A DNA stretch of 64,000 nucleotides from Bordetella sp. LUAb4 (GTDB lineage: Bacteria > Pseudomonadota > Gammaproteobacteria > Burkholderiales > Burkholderiaceae_B): contig NZ_JAHPZX010000011.1 in the NCBI RefSeq assembly GCF_021325795.1, forward strand, positions 1 to 64,000, read 5' to 3'. The notes below the pieces were generated by a model. It was not told the DNA's origin and did not search any database. It saw only the letters and a program-made list of their open reading frames with translations. Positions within the stretch are counted from its first letter, which is position 1. Each line of letters starts with the position of its first letter. The translations under genes were made by a program, and so were the position numbers. Shown piece by piece: positions 19,131 through 28,819 of this stretch.

Positions 19131-19997
19131 ATGCTGAATCTTTTGCTGCAGACCACGATCGAGACAGACCCGGACGACTGGAACATTGCACGTTTCAGCC
19201 GCCTGGAGGCATTTCTGTCGGCACTGCGGGACGACCAGGGCCGTCCCGCCTTTCGGGTGACGGCTCGCGACCGCGCGCCGCGCGGCAAACCCGACCCCGT
19301 ACTGTCTACCTTGCATGAATCGAACTTCGACCAGGTCTGGCTGTTCGCCGTCGATACGGGCGACGGGCTGGCACCGGAGGACTGCGCCAGCATCAATCGG
19401 TTCTGGCACCGCGGCGGCGGCCTCATTGTCATGCGCGATCACATGGACCTGGGCAGTTCGATATGCGGCCTGCACGGCGTAGGTACTGCCCACCACTTCC
19501 ACAGCCACAATCGGGAAACCGATACGGGCCGCCACTGTGGCGACGATCCCGCGTGCGTCCACAACATCTCCTGGCCCAACTACAACTCTGGCAGGAATGG
19601 CGACTTCCAGCGCATACGCTCGGTCGGCAGCATCCACCCCGTAATGAGAGACCGCTGGTCAGCGACTGGCGTGATCCAGTACCTCCCGGCACACCCACAT
19701 GAAGGCACGGTGAGCGCACCGCCCGACAACGCCCATGGCCGGGTGATCATGGAAGGACAAAGCGTGGTGTCGGGCAGGCGCTTCAACATCGCCGTCGCTT
19801 TTGAACGCTGCGAGCAGGGCGGCCGGGCCATCGCCCAGTCCACCTTTCATCATTTCGCCGACTACAACTGGGACCCCGCGGCCGGCTGTCCGTCCTTCGT
19901 GACCGAGCCTGCCGGCGACGGCATGATCCGTTTTCCCGATGCGCTGCGTTCCACGCAGCAATACGTGCGCAACATCGCATACTGGCTCAACGCCTGA
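19131..19997 (+). CDS. Conserved hypothetical protein, possible amidotransferase-like fold
   Basis: A 288-residue protein with no signal peptide or membrane span. Function not recognised. It starts [18 protein letters not shown] and contains [27 protein letters not shown] and [12 protein letters not shown], which read like the Rossmann-type core of ThuA or class I amidotransferase-like proteins, although the usual catalytic Cys-His pair is not evident. It is rich in His, Asp and Trp. It lies between the perhydrolase-like gene (gap 87 bases) and the catalase (gap 58 bases) on the same strand, so a shared role in peroxide-linked chemistry is possible but only inferred. Confidence 0.6.
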   Translation: MLNLLLQTTIETDPDDWNIARFSRLEAFLSALRDDQGRPAFRVTARDRAPRGKPDPVLSTLHESNFDQVWLFAVDTGDGLAPEDCASINRFWHRGGGLIVMRDHMDLGSSICGLHGVGTAHHFHSHNRETDTGRHCGDDPACVHNISWPNYNSGRNGDFQRIRSVGSIHPVMRDRWSATGVIQYLPAHPHEGTVSAPPDNAHGRVIMEGQSVVSGRRFNIAVAFERCEQGGRAIAQSTFHHFADYNWDPAAGCPSFVTEPAGDGMIRFPDALRSTQQYVRNIAYWLNA

Positions 19998-20055
19998 GCC
20001 GAGTCGGGCGGCCATGCCGTCACACCGCATTCGGACCCATTCAAGACATACTCCC

Positions 20056-21513
20056 ATGAGCCATTCATCCGACACCAAAAATGAAAGTCCGCTAACCACC
20101 GCCTTCGGCGCTCCGGTACCCGATAACCAGAACAGTCTCACCGCAGGCCCGCACGGTCCCGTGCTGATGCAGGACGTGTGGCTACTGGAGAAGCTTGCCA
20201 ACCTGAACCGCGAAGTCATTCCGGAACGCCGCATGCATGCCAAGGGCTCGGGCGCGTTCGGCACCTTCACCGTCACGTGCGACATCACGCGCTTCACGCG
20301 TGCCAAGATCTTCAGCGAGGTGGGCAAGAAGACCCCGATGTTCGCCCGCTTCACCACTGTAGCCGGTGAACGAGGCGCGGCGGATGCCGAGCGCGACATC
20401 CGCGGTTTCGCTCTGAAGTTCTACACGGAAGAAGGCAACTGGGACCTGGTGGGCAACAACACGCCTGTGTTCTTCCTGCGTGATCCACGCAAATTTCCGG
20501 ATCTCAACAAAGCGGTCAAACGCGCGCCCGGTAACAATCTGCGCAGCGCCACGAACAACTGGGACTTCTGGACCTTGCTGCCCGAAGCCCTGCATCAGGT
20601 CACCATCGTGATGAGCGACCGCGGCATTCCGGCGAGCTATCGCCATATGCACGGATTCGGCTCCCATACGTACAGCTTCATCAGCGCGCGTGACGAGCGC
20701 TTCTGGGTCAAGTTCCATTTCAGGACGCAGCAGGGCATCAAGAACCTGACGGACGCCGAAGCAGCGAAAATCATCGGCGACGATCGCGAAAGCCATCAGC
20801 GCGACCTGTACGACGCCATTGAACGCGGCGATTTCCCCAGGTGGACCTTGTACGTACAGGTGATGCCGGAAGCCGACGCGCGCACGCTGCCTTACCACCC
20901 CTTCGACCTGACCAAAGTGTGGCCCAAGAAAGACTATCCGCTGATCGAGGTGGGCGTGATGGAACTGGACCGCAATCCGGAAAACTTCTTCGCCGACGTC
21001 GAACAAAGCGCCTTCGCGCCCAGCAACCTGGTTCCCGGCATAGGCATTTCACCGGACAAGGTGCTGCAGGCGCGCATGTTCGCGTATTCAGATGCGCAGC
21101 GCTACCGCCTGGGTGTGAACCACCACCAGATTCCCGTCAACGCGGCACGGTGCCCGGTGCACAGCAACCATCGCGACGGCAGCATGCGTATCGACGGCAA
21201 TTACGGCGGGCTGCCGCACTACGAGCCCAACAGTTATGGCCAATGGCAGGAGCAACCGGCTTACCGCGAACCGCCGCTGAAGCTGCAGGGCGACGCCGAC
21301 TTCTGGGATTTCCGTGCGGACGACGCGGATTATTACCAGCAACCTGGCGACCTGTTCCGCCTGATGACACCGGCGCAGCAACAGGCCCTGTTCGAAAATA
21401 CGGCACGCGCCATGGGAGACACACCGGCGTTCATCAAGCAGCGCCACGTCGACAACTGCGCCAAAGCCGATCCTGCCTATGGTGCCGGCGTCGCCAAGGC
21501 GTTGGGACTCTAA
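20056..21513 (+). CDS. katA: Monofunctional heme catalase, small-subunit type
   Basis: A 485-residue catalase that dismutates hydrogen peroxide. Active-site His61 is in [12 protein letters not shown], the distal Asn in [10 protein letters not shown] (134/135), and the proximal heme ligand Tyr344 in [13 protein letters not shown]. The length fits the small-subunit clade without the C-terminal flavodoxin-like domain. No signal peptide was seen, so it should be cytosolic. The ATG at 20056 gives the standard N-terminus ([18 protein letters not shown] follows), though the upstream site is weak. It is the last gene of a possible three-gene run after the perhydrolase-like and unknown genes. Confidence 0.95.
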   Translation: MSHSSDTKNESPLTTAFGAPVPDNQNSLTAGPHGPVLMQDVWLLEKLANLNREVIPERRMHAKGSGAFGTFTVTCDITRFTRAKIFSEVGKKTPMFARFTTVAGERGAADAERDIRGFALKFYTEEGNWDLVGNNTPVFFLRDPRKFPDLNKAVKRAPGNNLRSATNNWDFWTLLPEALHQVTIVMSDRGIPASYRHMHGFGSHTYSFISARDERFWVKFHFRTQQGIKNLTDAEAAKIIGDDRESHQRDLYDAIERGDFPRWTLYVQVMPEADARTLPYHPFDLTKVWPKKDYPLIEVGVMELDRNPENFFADVEQSAFAPSNLVPGIGISPDKVLQARMFAYSDAQRYRLGVNHHQIPVNAARCPVHSNHRDGSMRIDGNYGGLPHYEPNSYGQWQEQPAYREPPLKLQGDADFWDFRADDADYYQQPGDLFRLMTPAQQQALFENTARAMGDTPAFIKQRHVDNCAKADPAYGAGVAKALGL

Positions 21514-21544
21514 ACGCCGGGGCTGATGCGCAGCGCCACGCCGC

Positions 21545-22597
21545 TCACGCGGCGCTGCGCATCTGGGGCCAGGTCCTCTGGCGCCAGCGCTTGATCGGCT
21601 CGTCCACGCAGTACAGGCAGATTACAGCCATCGCCATGGCGAAACCCAAGGTGGCAAACAACTGTACCCACACCGGCTGCGTACCGCGCAGCACCAGGAC
21701 GAATGGGAAATGCCAGATGTAGATGCCGTAGGACAAGCGGCCAATGAAGACCAGCGGGCGTGCGGCCAGGAATGTCGCTTTGCCGTTCGGTGCTTTGCCG
21801 TACCACGCGGCATGGCAAACCAGGACAAACGCGCACAGCTCCGCCAGGGTGATCCGCAGTGTGACGGCTTGGACCTGATGCCCGCCAGGCAGCGAGGGCA
21901 GCACGACAAGAACGGCGAGTCCCAGCCAGGCCAGTAGCAGCGCAGGTCTTGAAATCCTGAGCTGGGTCAGTGCTGCAATGGCCCCGAGCAATATGCCGCT
22001 GATGCGCGTGTCGAAACGGAAATAGGCCTGCGACCAAGTCCAGTGCATGGCCGTTAAGTACCGCCACGCGGTGGCCAGGACAAACGCAACGACCAGCCAG
22101 CGCACCGGATCGCGCGCTCGCAACAAGAACGGCAGCACTAGGGGCCACAGCAGGTAGAACTTCTCCTCCACACCCAAGGACCAGGTGTGCCCTATGGTGT
22201 AAGTCAGCTTCCAGAAGGCCAGCGCGTAGTCATAGACATAGAGTGACGCGAGCGTGGCAGACAGCCATCGGTTGTCGGCCGGCCACAGCAAAGGCGCCAG
22301 TGCAAGGTAAGTTGCCACCATGAGCAACAGCGTCGGACACAGCCGCAGGGCGCGCCGGCTGTAGAAGCGGCCTACCTCGATCCCGCCGTTGCGATGCTCC
22401 TGCACCAGCAGCGATGTAATGAGGTATCCGGATAGCACGAAGAAAACGTCGACGCCGACGAAGCCGCCCCGGGCCAGTGGAACGCCGCAGTGGAACATCA
22501 AGACGGCCAGGATGGAAAGCGCGCGCAGACCGTCGAGCGCGGGGTTGTAGCGCATGGCGTGTCCGTTGACAGGCATGGGTTGTCCCCTTGCAGGCAT
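21545..22597 (-). CDS. Acyltransferase 3 family (OafA/YrhL-like) membrane protein
   Basis: A 350-residue inner-membrane acyltransferase with about ten hydrophobic spans. The family motifs are present: ALDGLRALSILAVLMFH near the N-terminus (conserved His), GGFVGVDVFFVLSGYLIT, FYSRRALRL and HTWSLGVEEKFYLLWP. Proteins of this family O-acetylate or otherwise acylate surface polysaccharides, lipids or peptidoglycan. The ATG at 22597 is preceded by GAGGGAA and lies ten bases after the stop of the CocE/NonD hydrolase gene, so the two are probably co-transcribed. It converges with the catalase gene. Confidence 0.88.
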   Translation of the reverse strand: MPARGQPMPVNGHAMRYNPALDGLRALSILAVLMFHCGVPLARGGFVGVDVFFVLSGYLITSLLVQEHRNGGIEVGRFYSRRALRLCPTLLLMVATYLALAPLLWPADNRWLSATLASLYVYDYALAFWKLTYTIGHTWSLGVEEKFYLLWPLVLPFLLRARDPVRWLVVAFVLATAWRYLTAMHWTWSQAYFRFDTRISGILLGAIAALTQLRISRPALLLAWLGLAVLVVLPSLPGGHQVQAVTLRITLAELCAFVLVCHAAWYGKAPNGKATFLAARPLVFIGRLSYGIYIWHFPFVLVLRGTQPVWVQLFATLGFAMAMAVICLYCVDEPIKRWRQRTWPQMRSAA

Positions 22598-22607
22598 GGT
22601 TTCCCTC

Positions 22608-24506
22608 TTAAGGAGTTGCCAGCGGATCCGGTCGGCATGGCTGCAGGATCACTGTCCCGCATTCTGGATAAGCGGCAGGACCCTCCACGCCCTGCAAAAT
22701 CCCAAGCCGCAGCACGGAGTCGTAGCGCGCGTTGTGCAACACATAAACGCGCTGTTTCTGCGTGAACGTGTCGAACACCAGGCCTCCCGTCTGCGCCGGT
22801 GTATCTATCCAGACGCGCAAGCGGGACCCTGCACGAAAATAATGTCCCATCTTCTGGATCTCGACACGGGCCAGGACCGGTTGGCCCGGCAGCACCGGCA
22901 GGAACTGCTCAGGCTGCTCCAGGTGCACCGGTAATAGCGGCGTCGAGCGTTTGTCGTCGAGGGCACGGTTCGACAGCCGCAGCCAGCCACGCTGCACATA
23001 GGTTTCCTGGCCGTCTGGCCGCAGTTCGGTGAGAGTGACTTGCAGGTCCGCATCGCCGGCGCCGGCGGTCACCCACAGATCGGCGCTGCCGGGTCCGTAG
23101 ACCATCATGTCCTTGTCCAAGGGCGGCGACGTATAGGCAATGCTGGTCGTCTTCCAATCGCCCGGCAAGGCGCCCCAGAAAGACTTGCCGGTGACGTCGT
23201 TCACGACCACGCCGGCACCGGGATAGTCGTAGCCGTCGGCGGCACCCGCCCCCACGGCGTCGGCAAGAAGCCGGCCGGCGGCCAGATGGAAGGTCCTGGC
23301 GTGCAGGTCGCCGTCACCGATCGATCCTCTTTCCACCACCCAGCGCGGTGTGGGTGACACACGCCGCTGCAGCGGATCCTGGCCTTCCTCGAAAGTCTCC
23401 ATCCACACGGTCGTGTGGGCGGTATCGCGTTCGAACCCGTTGTTTTCACCTTTGACGTAGCGATCGAGAAAACGCACGGCCAGCGCCTGGAAACGCGCGG
23501 CGAAGTACATATCATGGCGGCCGTTGGTCTGCACCCGCCACAGTCTTGCCGGATCCAATTGGGACTGGTAATGGCCGCTGCGGGGCGTGACGGCCTGATC
23601 CTGGAAGGCTTCCAGAGACAGCACGGGCACCTGGACACGATCGGCGAGCGGCGCCAGGTCGAAGCTCTTCATGTAATCGTCCCGCAAGGGATGGGACAGG
23701 AACATGTGCATGATCGAGCTCCTGTCCTCAGCGTCCAGATTCTTCTGAATGCGCTGCACGCACTGCGTGTCGCCCTCTTCCACCGCCACCTGCCCGACCA
23801 CCTTTTGCCAGTAGGCACGCATGACGCCGCGGAAAGGCGTGATGAAACCAGGTGCCGGCACGCCACCCGGTACCAGGGCGTCGCGGAAGTCCGTCAGCAC
23901 CATTCCCGGGACGACGGCCCGCAGATGCGCCGGCCGGTTCTGGGCAGTGGCGAGCTGGGCCGCGCCGCCGTAGGACCAATTGACCATGCCGACGTTGCCA
24001 TCGGACCATTCTTGCAGGGCAGCGAACTCGACGGCTTGCGCCCCGTGTTGGCCGAGTTGCGGCCGTGTGTATTCGAGGCTGCCTTCAGAGCAGCCCGTGC
24101 CCGCCACGTTGACACCCATGACAGCGTAACCGGCCTCGACAAGATACCTGTCCAGCTCCACCGACATGGAGGTCTTGTACTTCAGATAGGGCGATCCCCC
24201 GATTGCACCGGCGTCATAGCCGTTGACGCTCAGGATCGTGGGGAACCGCCCCGACGTCTTGGGCAGCAACACGCTGTAGTGCAACCTGGTGCCATCGGAA
24301 GTCGTCAGGTAGCCTGTCAGCCGCTTGGCCCAGAATGGCGTAACGTCGCCCCGGTCGGGAAAATCAAAGGGCCGCGCCGCCGGCAGGCCCGTGCCGGGGT
24401 CCAGCCTGGCGTCCTGACCATGCGCGGGCAAGATGGCTCCGAACGAGAGCGCAAGCGCGACGATGACGGCGCTGGCGCCACGCAGGGCGTTGTCGATGGC
24501 AAGCAT
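22608..24506 (-). CDS. CocE/NonD family hydrolase, exported
   Basis: A 632-residue hydrolase of the X-Pro dipeptidyl-peptidase/CocE superfamily. A signal peptide covers residues 1-30 (ending PAHG-QD). The alpha/beta hydrolase part shows DGTRLHYSVLLPK, GYAVMGVNVAGTGCSEG and the nucleophile elbow NWSYGGAAQ with Ser178. The C-terminal jelly-roll domain (about 430-632) typical of CocE-like enzymes includes VYGPGSADLWVTAGAGDADL and FRAGSRLRVWID. It should cleave an ester or amide outside the cytoplasm; the substrate is unknown. It is paired with the acyltransferase downstream and diverges from a LysR gene. Confidence 0.86.
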   Translation of the reverse strand: MLAIDNALRGASAVIVALALSFGAILPAHGQDARLDPGTGLPAARPFDFPDRGDVTPFWAKRLTGYLTTSDGTRLHYSVLLPKTSGRFPTILSVNGYDAGAIGGSPYLKYKTSMSVELDRYLVEAGYAVMGVNVAGTGCSEGSLEYTRPQLGQHGAQAVEFAALQEWSDGNVGMVNWSYGGAAQLATAQNRPAHLRAVVPGMVLTDFRDALVPGGVPAPGFITPFRGVMRAYWQKVVGQVAVEEGDTQCVQRIQKNLDAEDRSSIMHMFLSHPLRDDYMKSFDLAPLADRVQVPVLSLEAFQDQAVTPRSGHYQSQLDPARLWRVQTNGRHDMYFAARFQALAVRFLDRYVKGENNGFERDTAHTTVWMETFEEGQDPLQRRVSPTPRWVVERGSIGDGDLHARTFHLAAGRLLADAVGAGAADGYDYPGAGVVVNDVTGKSFWGALPGDWKTTSIAYTSPPLDKDMMVYGPGSADLWVTAGAGDADLQVTLTELRPDGQETYVQRGWLRLSNRALDDKRSTPLLPVHLEQPEQFLPVLPGQPVLARVEIQKMGHYFRAGSRLRVWIDTPAQTGGLVFDTFTQKQRVYVLHNARYDSVLRLGILQGVEGPAAYPECGTVILQPCRPDPLATP

Positions 24507-24711
24507 GATGGAATATCCAGGAAGACTGCCCGATTGCCGGGCGGGATCAGCCAGGCGACAGCCGTCGCCTCGTTCAGTTGTATCGTAGCCAGCGGGCACG
24601 GGGCGGCGGAAGGCATGCGCAAGGACGCACGGTGATGCATCCAATGCACCAAACCCCGACTACACTGCTTGCCAAGGAGCGGGCTCGCGCTGGTCGCGGG
24701 CTCAGGCAAGC

Positions 24712-25650
24712 ATGAAAATCGATCTATCCGCCCTGCAGATGCTGGTCGCCGCCATTGAAGAACGCAGCCTCTCCAAAGCCGGCGAGCGGGAAAATCTGGT
24801 GACGTCGGCCGCCAGCAAACGCATCGCGGAACTGGAACGCCAGGTAGGCACCGCGCTGCTGCTGCGCCATAACCGCGGCGTCGAACCCACCCCGGCCGGC
24901 GCCGCGCTGTATCACAAGGCCCGCGCCATCCTGCAGAGTGTCCGCACGCTGGAAGACATGTGCGAGGAATTTTCGCCGGACGGGATTCCCAAGATCCGCC
25001 TGGCCGCCAACCGCTCCGCCATCATCGAATTCCTGCCCACCGACATCGCCCACTTCCAGTGCCGCGTGCCGCGCTCGCGGGTCGATCTCGTCGAAGCCTA
25101 TAGCGGCGACATCCCGCGCATGGTGTCGGACCAGGAAGTCGACCTGGGCATCTATCACGCCAGCGGACCAGCACCAGGCGTCTTTTCCCTGCCCTATCGC
25201 ACGGATCGCGTGGTGCTCGTGCTGCCGCAGGGCCATCCCCTGACCGGGTCGGGGAGCGCCCGCCCGGCTGCCCTGCATCTGGACGAAGCACGCGCCTACG
25301 ACTTCCTGGGCTATTTCCCGCGCCATTCCTTCGAAGCATTCATGGAGCTGGCCGGCCCTACGCTCAGCGGTCCGCTGAACGTCAAGATCCAGGTGGCCAA
25401 CTACGAAGCCCGCTGCCGCATGGTGCGCGAGGGGCTGGGCATCGCCATCATGCCCGAGCCTATCGCCGATACGTATCTGAGCCTGCTCGGCCTGGTCAAA
25501 GTGGCGTTGAAGGACGAGTGGGCCGCCCGCCAGTTCTATCTGTGCGCGCGCGACCGCTCGCAGATGCGGCCCGCGGCGGGAGAACTGTTCGAGTTCCTGG
25601 CAACCACGCACAGCCACGACGGCGATGCAAACCTGAAACCGGATCTGTAA
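24712..25650 (+). CDS. LysR-family transcriptional regulator
   Basis: A 312-residue LysR regulator. The N-terminal helix-turn-helix lies at residues 4-62 (LSALQMLVAAIEERSLSKAG, SAASKRIAELERQVG), and the effector domain follows (RLAANRSAIIEFLPTDIAHF, MVREGLGIAIMPEPIAD). The ATG starts the standard family N-terminus. It is divergent from the CocE/NonD hydrolase gene across a 205-bp gap, the usual arrangement for a LysR regulator and its target, so it may control the hydrolase-acyltransferase pair. A hairpin at 25679 ends the unit. Confidence 0.88.
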   Translation: MKIDLSALQMLVAAIEERSLSKAGERENLVTSAASKRIAELERQVGTALLLRHNRGVEPTPAGAALYHKARAILQSVRTLEDMCEEFSPDGIPKIRLAANRSAIIEFLPTDIAHFQCRVPRSRVDLVEAYSGDIPRMVSDQEVDLGIYHASGPAPGVFSLPYRTDRVVLVLPQGHPLTGSGSARPAALHLDEARAYDFLGYFPRHSFEAFMELAGPTLSGPLNVKIQVANYEARCRMVREGLGIAIMPEPIADTYLSLLGLVKVALKDEWAARQFYLCARDRSQMRPAAGELFEFLATTHSHDGDANLKPDL

Positions 25651-25678
25651 GCCCCGCGTACCAAGGTCCCGTATCAAT

Positions 25679-25709
25679 GGAAAGGGACTGATTGAATCAG
25701 CCCCTTTCC
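25679..25709. terminator. Hairpin between convergent LysR and amidohydrolase genes
   Basis: GGAAAGGG at 25679-25686 pairs with CCCTTTCC at 25702-25709, and CTGA pairs with TCAG inside. There is no long T-run, but the position between two convergent genes suggests a terminator for both. Confidence 0.6.
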
Positions 25710-25741
25710 AGCGCTTCAACGTACCAAATCAACCCAAAGAC

Positions 25742-26635
25742 TCACCCACCAAAGTCATACAGCCGCGCCGGATTGTCCACCAGCACCTGGCGCCGCAATG
25801 CTTCGTCCGGCAGCCAGTCGCCCAGCAGGTTCAGCAATACCCCGTCGTCCGGCACCTTGGCGGTTTCGTAGTAATTAATGTGGGGCCAGTCGGTCCCCCA
25901 CACCACCCGCTGCGGATTGGCCCGCAGCAGCGCCTGGGCAAACGGCGTGATGTCCCCATAAGGCGGCCCGCCCGCGGTGTTGCGGTCCGCGCCGGAAATC
26001 TTGGTCCAGGCCCGGCCGGCGCGCAGCAGCTCGCACAGATAGCGGAAACCGGCATCCTCCACGCCGCGCGCGGCATTCATGCGGCCCATGTGGTCGACCA
26101 CCAGGTCTATTCCCGGCTTCAACAAGACCGACGACAGCTCGGGCAAATCCGGCGCGTGCACCCAGATCTGCGCATGCCAGCCGCGTTCCTTCAAGCGCGG
26201 CGCCAGCGCTTCGAAATCGGCCAGGCCCACGCCGTTGCGATACACCGCCTTGCCTTCATGTTTGTATAGATTGAAGCGCGCGCCGCGCACGCCGGCCGCG
26301 GTCAAGGCGTCCAGCTCGGCATCGCTGACCTGCGCGCGCACCACGGCAACCGCGCGCAAGCGATCCGGATAGGCACGCAAAGCCGCCAGCACATTGCCGT
26401 TGTCATCGCCCTGCGCACTGGCGGTCACCAGCACGCCGCGCGTCAGGCCCAGCCGGTCCAGGTGTGCGATGAAACGTCCGGCGTCGTTTTCCGGCGGGGT
26501 GTAGCTGCGGTCCTCGGCCAGCGGGAAGGACGCATAGGGGCCGAAGACATGCGCATGGCAATCGCAGGCACCCGCCGGGGCGACGAAGCGCGGCGCGGTG
26601 ATCTCGGCATAAGGAGGCAAGCAGGCACGGGTCAT
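25742..26635 (-). CDS. Amidohydrolase family protein, 2-pyrone-4,6-dicarboxylate hydrolase-like
   Basis: A 297-residue metal-type amidohydrolase of the TIM-barrel superfamily. The first strand motif CDCHAHVFGP (His27, His29) is followed by DHMGRM and the C-terminal GTDWPH, as in LigI-type lactone hydrolases and related decarboxylases. Members open lactone rings or hydrolyse cyclic acids in aromatic and sugar-acid catabolism; the substrate here is not certain. Its start is 16 bases after the stop of a Bug-type binding protein gene, so binding protein and enzyme are probably translated from one mRNA, suggesting the captured compound or its product is the substrate. Confidence 0.85.
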   Translation of the reverse strand: MTRACLPPYAEITAPRFVAPAGACDCHAHVFGPYASFPLAEDRSYTPPENDAGRFIAHLDRLGLTRGVLVTASAQGDDNGNVLAALRAYPDRLRAVAVVRAQVSDAELDALTAAGVRGARFNLYKHEGKAVYRNGVGLADFEALAPRLKERGWHAQIWVHAPDLPELSSVLLKPGIDLVVDHMGRMNAARGVEDAGFRYLCELLRAGRAWTKISGADRNTAGGPPYGDITPFAQALLRANPQRVVWGTDWPHINYYETAKVPDDGVLLNLLGDWLPDEALRRQVLVDNPARLYDFGG

Positions 26636-26651
26636 ATTTCAGTCTCCATCA

Positions 26652-27659
26652 TTACTCGGGTTTCAAGGCACCGGACGTGATCAAGGGCTGCAGCTTCGCC
26701 TCTTCGGCCGCGATGATCTTCACGCTCTGGTCTATCGTGGACTTGACGACTTGCGAGCCGGCCAGCGCCAACTGCTGCTGCACGCTCGGATCCGCCACGG
26801 CCTGGGCCAAGGCGTCGTTGAGCTTCTGCCGGATGGCCAGCGGCGTGCCCTTGGGCGCGACGATGGCCGAATAGGTCACCATCTCAAAGCCCTGCTTGCC
26901 CATTTCGGCCACCGTGGGCACCTGCTTCAGGTCCGGCACCCGCTGCGCCGACGTCACCGCCAGCGCGTTCAGGCTGCCGCTTTGGATCTGCGGCAGCGAG
27001 CTGGTCAACTGATCGACCATGGCATCCACCTGCCCACCCAGCAGATCGGTCAAGGCAGGACCCGAACCCTTGTAAGGCACCAGTGTGACCTGGATGCCGA
27101 AATCGCGCTGCATCAGCAAGGCGGCGATGTGATTGGTCGTGCCATTGCCCGAATGGCTGACCGACAGCTCACCCGGATGCGCCTTGGCATAGGTGATGAA
27201 ACCGGCAAAATCCTTGATGTTCTTCTTGCCGCGGGCCGGCACTTCCAGCACCGACGGCACCACGGCCAGCATGCCCGCCGGCTCGAAATCGCCCAGGCGC
27301 ACCTTGGTGCCCGGCACCAGCGTCGGATTCACCACCAGCGGCACGATGGTGGTGGACAGCAAGGTATAGCCGTCCGGAGCCGAACGCGCCACATTGCTGG
27401 CGCCGATCGTGCCGCCCGCACCGCCCAGGTTCTCGACCACGATCGATTGCTTGAGAATGCGCGCCATAGCCGTGCTGATGGCACGCGTGGTGATGTCCAG
27501 ATTGCCGCCGGGCGGATAAGGGACCACCAGGCGGATGGGCTTGTCGGGATAGGTGTCGGCCGCGTGGGCCACGGTGGTGTAGGCCGTAAGCCCCAGGATG
27601 GGGCCGATCGCCAGCGCAAGGCCGGCCAGCGTCCGCCGGACGCGAGCGTGCTGCTTCAT
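26652..27659 (-). CDS. Bug/TctC-family periplasmic solute-binding protein
   Basis: A 335-residue periplasmic binding protein of the tripartite tricarboxylate transporter family, greatly expanded in Bordetella. A signal peptide (about residues 1-33, ending AHA-AD) is followed by the family signature YPDKPIRLVVPYPPGGNLDI, then GANVAR-like and DGYTLL segments and PYKGSGPALTDLLGGQVD. Members bind carboxylates, amino acids or similar small acids. AGGGAG lies nine bases before the ATG. No TctA/TctB genes are adjacent; the tctBA pair at 39.8-41.8 kb could supply the membrane part, which is inference. Confidence 0.92.
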   Translation of the reverse strand: MKQHARVRRTLAGLALAIGPILGLTAYTTVAHAADTYPDKPIRLVVPYPPGGNLDITTRAISTAMARILKQSIVVENLGGAGGTIGASNVARSAPDGYTLLSTTIVPLVVNPTLVPGTKVRLGDFEPAGMLAVVPSVLEVPARGKKNIKDFAGFITYAKAHPGELSVSHSGNGTTNHIAALLMQRDFGIQVTLVPYKGSGPALTDLLGGQVDAMVDQLTSSLPQIQSGSLNALAVTSAQRVPDLKQVPTVAEMGKQGFEMVTYSAIVAPKGTPLAIRQKLNDALAQAVADPSVQQQLALAGSQVVKSTIDQSVKIIAAEEAKLQPLITSGALKPE

Positions 27660-27869
27660 TGTGTCTACTCCCTGTTGTTCTGAAAAAAGCCGACGCGTCT
27701 GATGGGCGTCGTGCGAACCGGCCCGGCCTGCGCAGGCCGGACAGCGGCGACCAGCCCGTCGCATCGTGCGGCGATCGAGGCTGATGAGGTCTGCCCCAGT
27801 GGGACCGCCCGGCGCGCTGCCGGCGCAGCCCTACAGAGGATTTGCGAGGAATCTGCCGGGGACCTGCGA

Positions 27870-27898
27870 GGGACGTGGGCGAAACCCGCCCACGTCCC
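27870..27898 (-). terminator. Strong hairpin after the aldolase gene
   Basis: A perfect 12-base-pair stem (GGGACGTGGGCG with CGCCCACGTCCC) around a five-base loop lies directly downstream of the aldolase stop codon on the minus strand. There is no T-run, so it may protect the mRNA end rather than terminate. A second, 18-base perfect palindrome is at 27723-27740. Confidence 0.5.
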
Positions 27899-27906
27899 AT
27901 GAGGAA

Positions 27907-28695
27907 TTACGTGCGGTAGGACGGATCCACGCGATCCATCAAACGCAGCAGCGCTGGCCATTCCATCTGGCCATATGGCCGGCGGGTGCCCGGCTGATAC
28001 TGCTTGTACGTCGCCTCCTGGACTTCCTTGGAGACGTAGCGCAGCGGCGCGTTGCAGGCCATGGCCGCCAGCTGGGCGCGGCAGGACAGTTCCAGGCGGT
28101 GCATCCAGTTGAAGGCTTCGCCGATGGTACGACCCACGGTCAGCAGGCCGTGATTGCGCAGGATCAAGGCCTCGTTATTGCCCAGATCCTTGCACAGCGA
28201 TTCCTTCTCGCTGAGGTCCAGCACCACACCTTCGTAATCGTGATAACCGATCTTCAGGAAGCGCATCGAAGTCTGGTTCAACGGCAGCAGGCCACAGTCC
28301 AGCGAAGACAGCGCCATGCCGGGCCAGCTATGCGTATGGATCACGCAATCGACTTCCGGACGCGCTTCATGAATGGCGCTGTGGATGACGAAGCCGGCGC
28401 GGTTCACGCCATAGGACAGGTGCGGACCGAAATCGGGCTGGCTCAGGATGTTGCCGTCGTGATCGATCTTCAACAGGCTGGAGGCAGTGATTTCCTCGTA
28501 CAACAGCCCATAGGCGTTGATCAGGAAGGAACCGTCTTCGCCCGGCACGCGCAGCGAGATGTGGTTGGCCACCATGTCGGACATGCCATAGTGCGCCACC
28601 AGCCGATAACAGGCGGCCAGGTCGACCCGGGCTTCCCATTCGGCTTCGGACACCTTGTCCTGCATCGAGGAAATCTTCAATTCATGCTTCATCAT
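27907..28695 (-). CDS. Class II aldolase/adducin family protein
   Basis: A 262-residue protein of the class II aldolase/adducin family, related to fuculose-1-phosphate aldolase and to decarboxylating relatives. Metal-ligand motifs are visible: HSAIHEARPEVDCVIHTHSW (His120 and His122) and RNHGLLTVG (His182). Members cleave or isomerise phosphorylated sugars or act on hydroxy acids using a divalent metal. The ATG at 28695 has AGAGG at suitable distance and gives the usual length. It lies between the Bug protein and HAD genes of the same catabolic cluster. Confidence 0.88.
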   Translation of the reverse strand: MMKHELKISSMQDKVSEAEWEARVDLAACYRLVAHYGMSDMVANHISLRVPGEDGSFLINAYGLLYEEITASSLLKIDHDGNILSQPDFGPHLSYGVNRAGFVIHSAIHEARPEVDCVIHTHSWPGMALSSLDCGLLPLNQTSMRFLKIGYHDYEGVVLDLSEKESLCKDLGNNEALILRNHGLLTVGRTIGEAFNWMHRLELSCRAQLAAMACNAPLRYVSKEVQEATYKQYQPGTRRPYGQMEWPALLRLMDRVDPSYRT

Positions 28696-28819
28696 GGCGA
28701 ACCTCTCGGATAGCGATAAATACGGCGCCGCGCGTGGACGACTAACGCTCACAGATTAAACGGCGGTCCCGGCCTGGCTTTGAATTTTAGAGAAAGCGGC
28801 GTTTCCCCCGCTTCGATGG

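Noticed and set aside
27723-27740. 18-base palindrome as a promoter operator for the Bug gene
   Set aside because: It is pure G+C with restriction-site-like symmetry, common by chance in such DNA, and its place relative to a promoter is unclear.
27870-27898. Riboswitch ahead of the Bug protein gene
   Set aside because: Only a simple hairpin directly after the aldolase stop is present; no multi-helix conserved aptamer was recognised.
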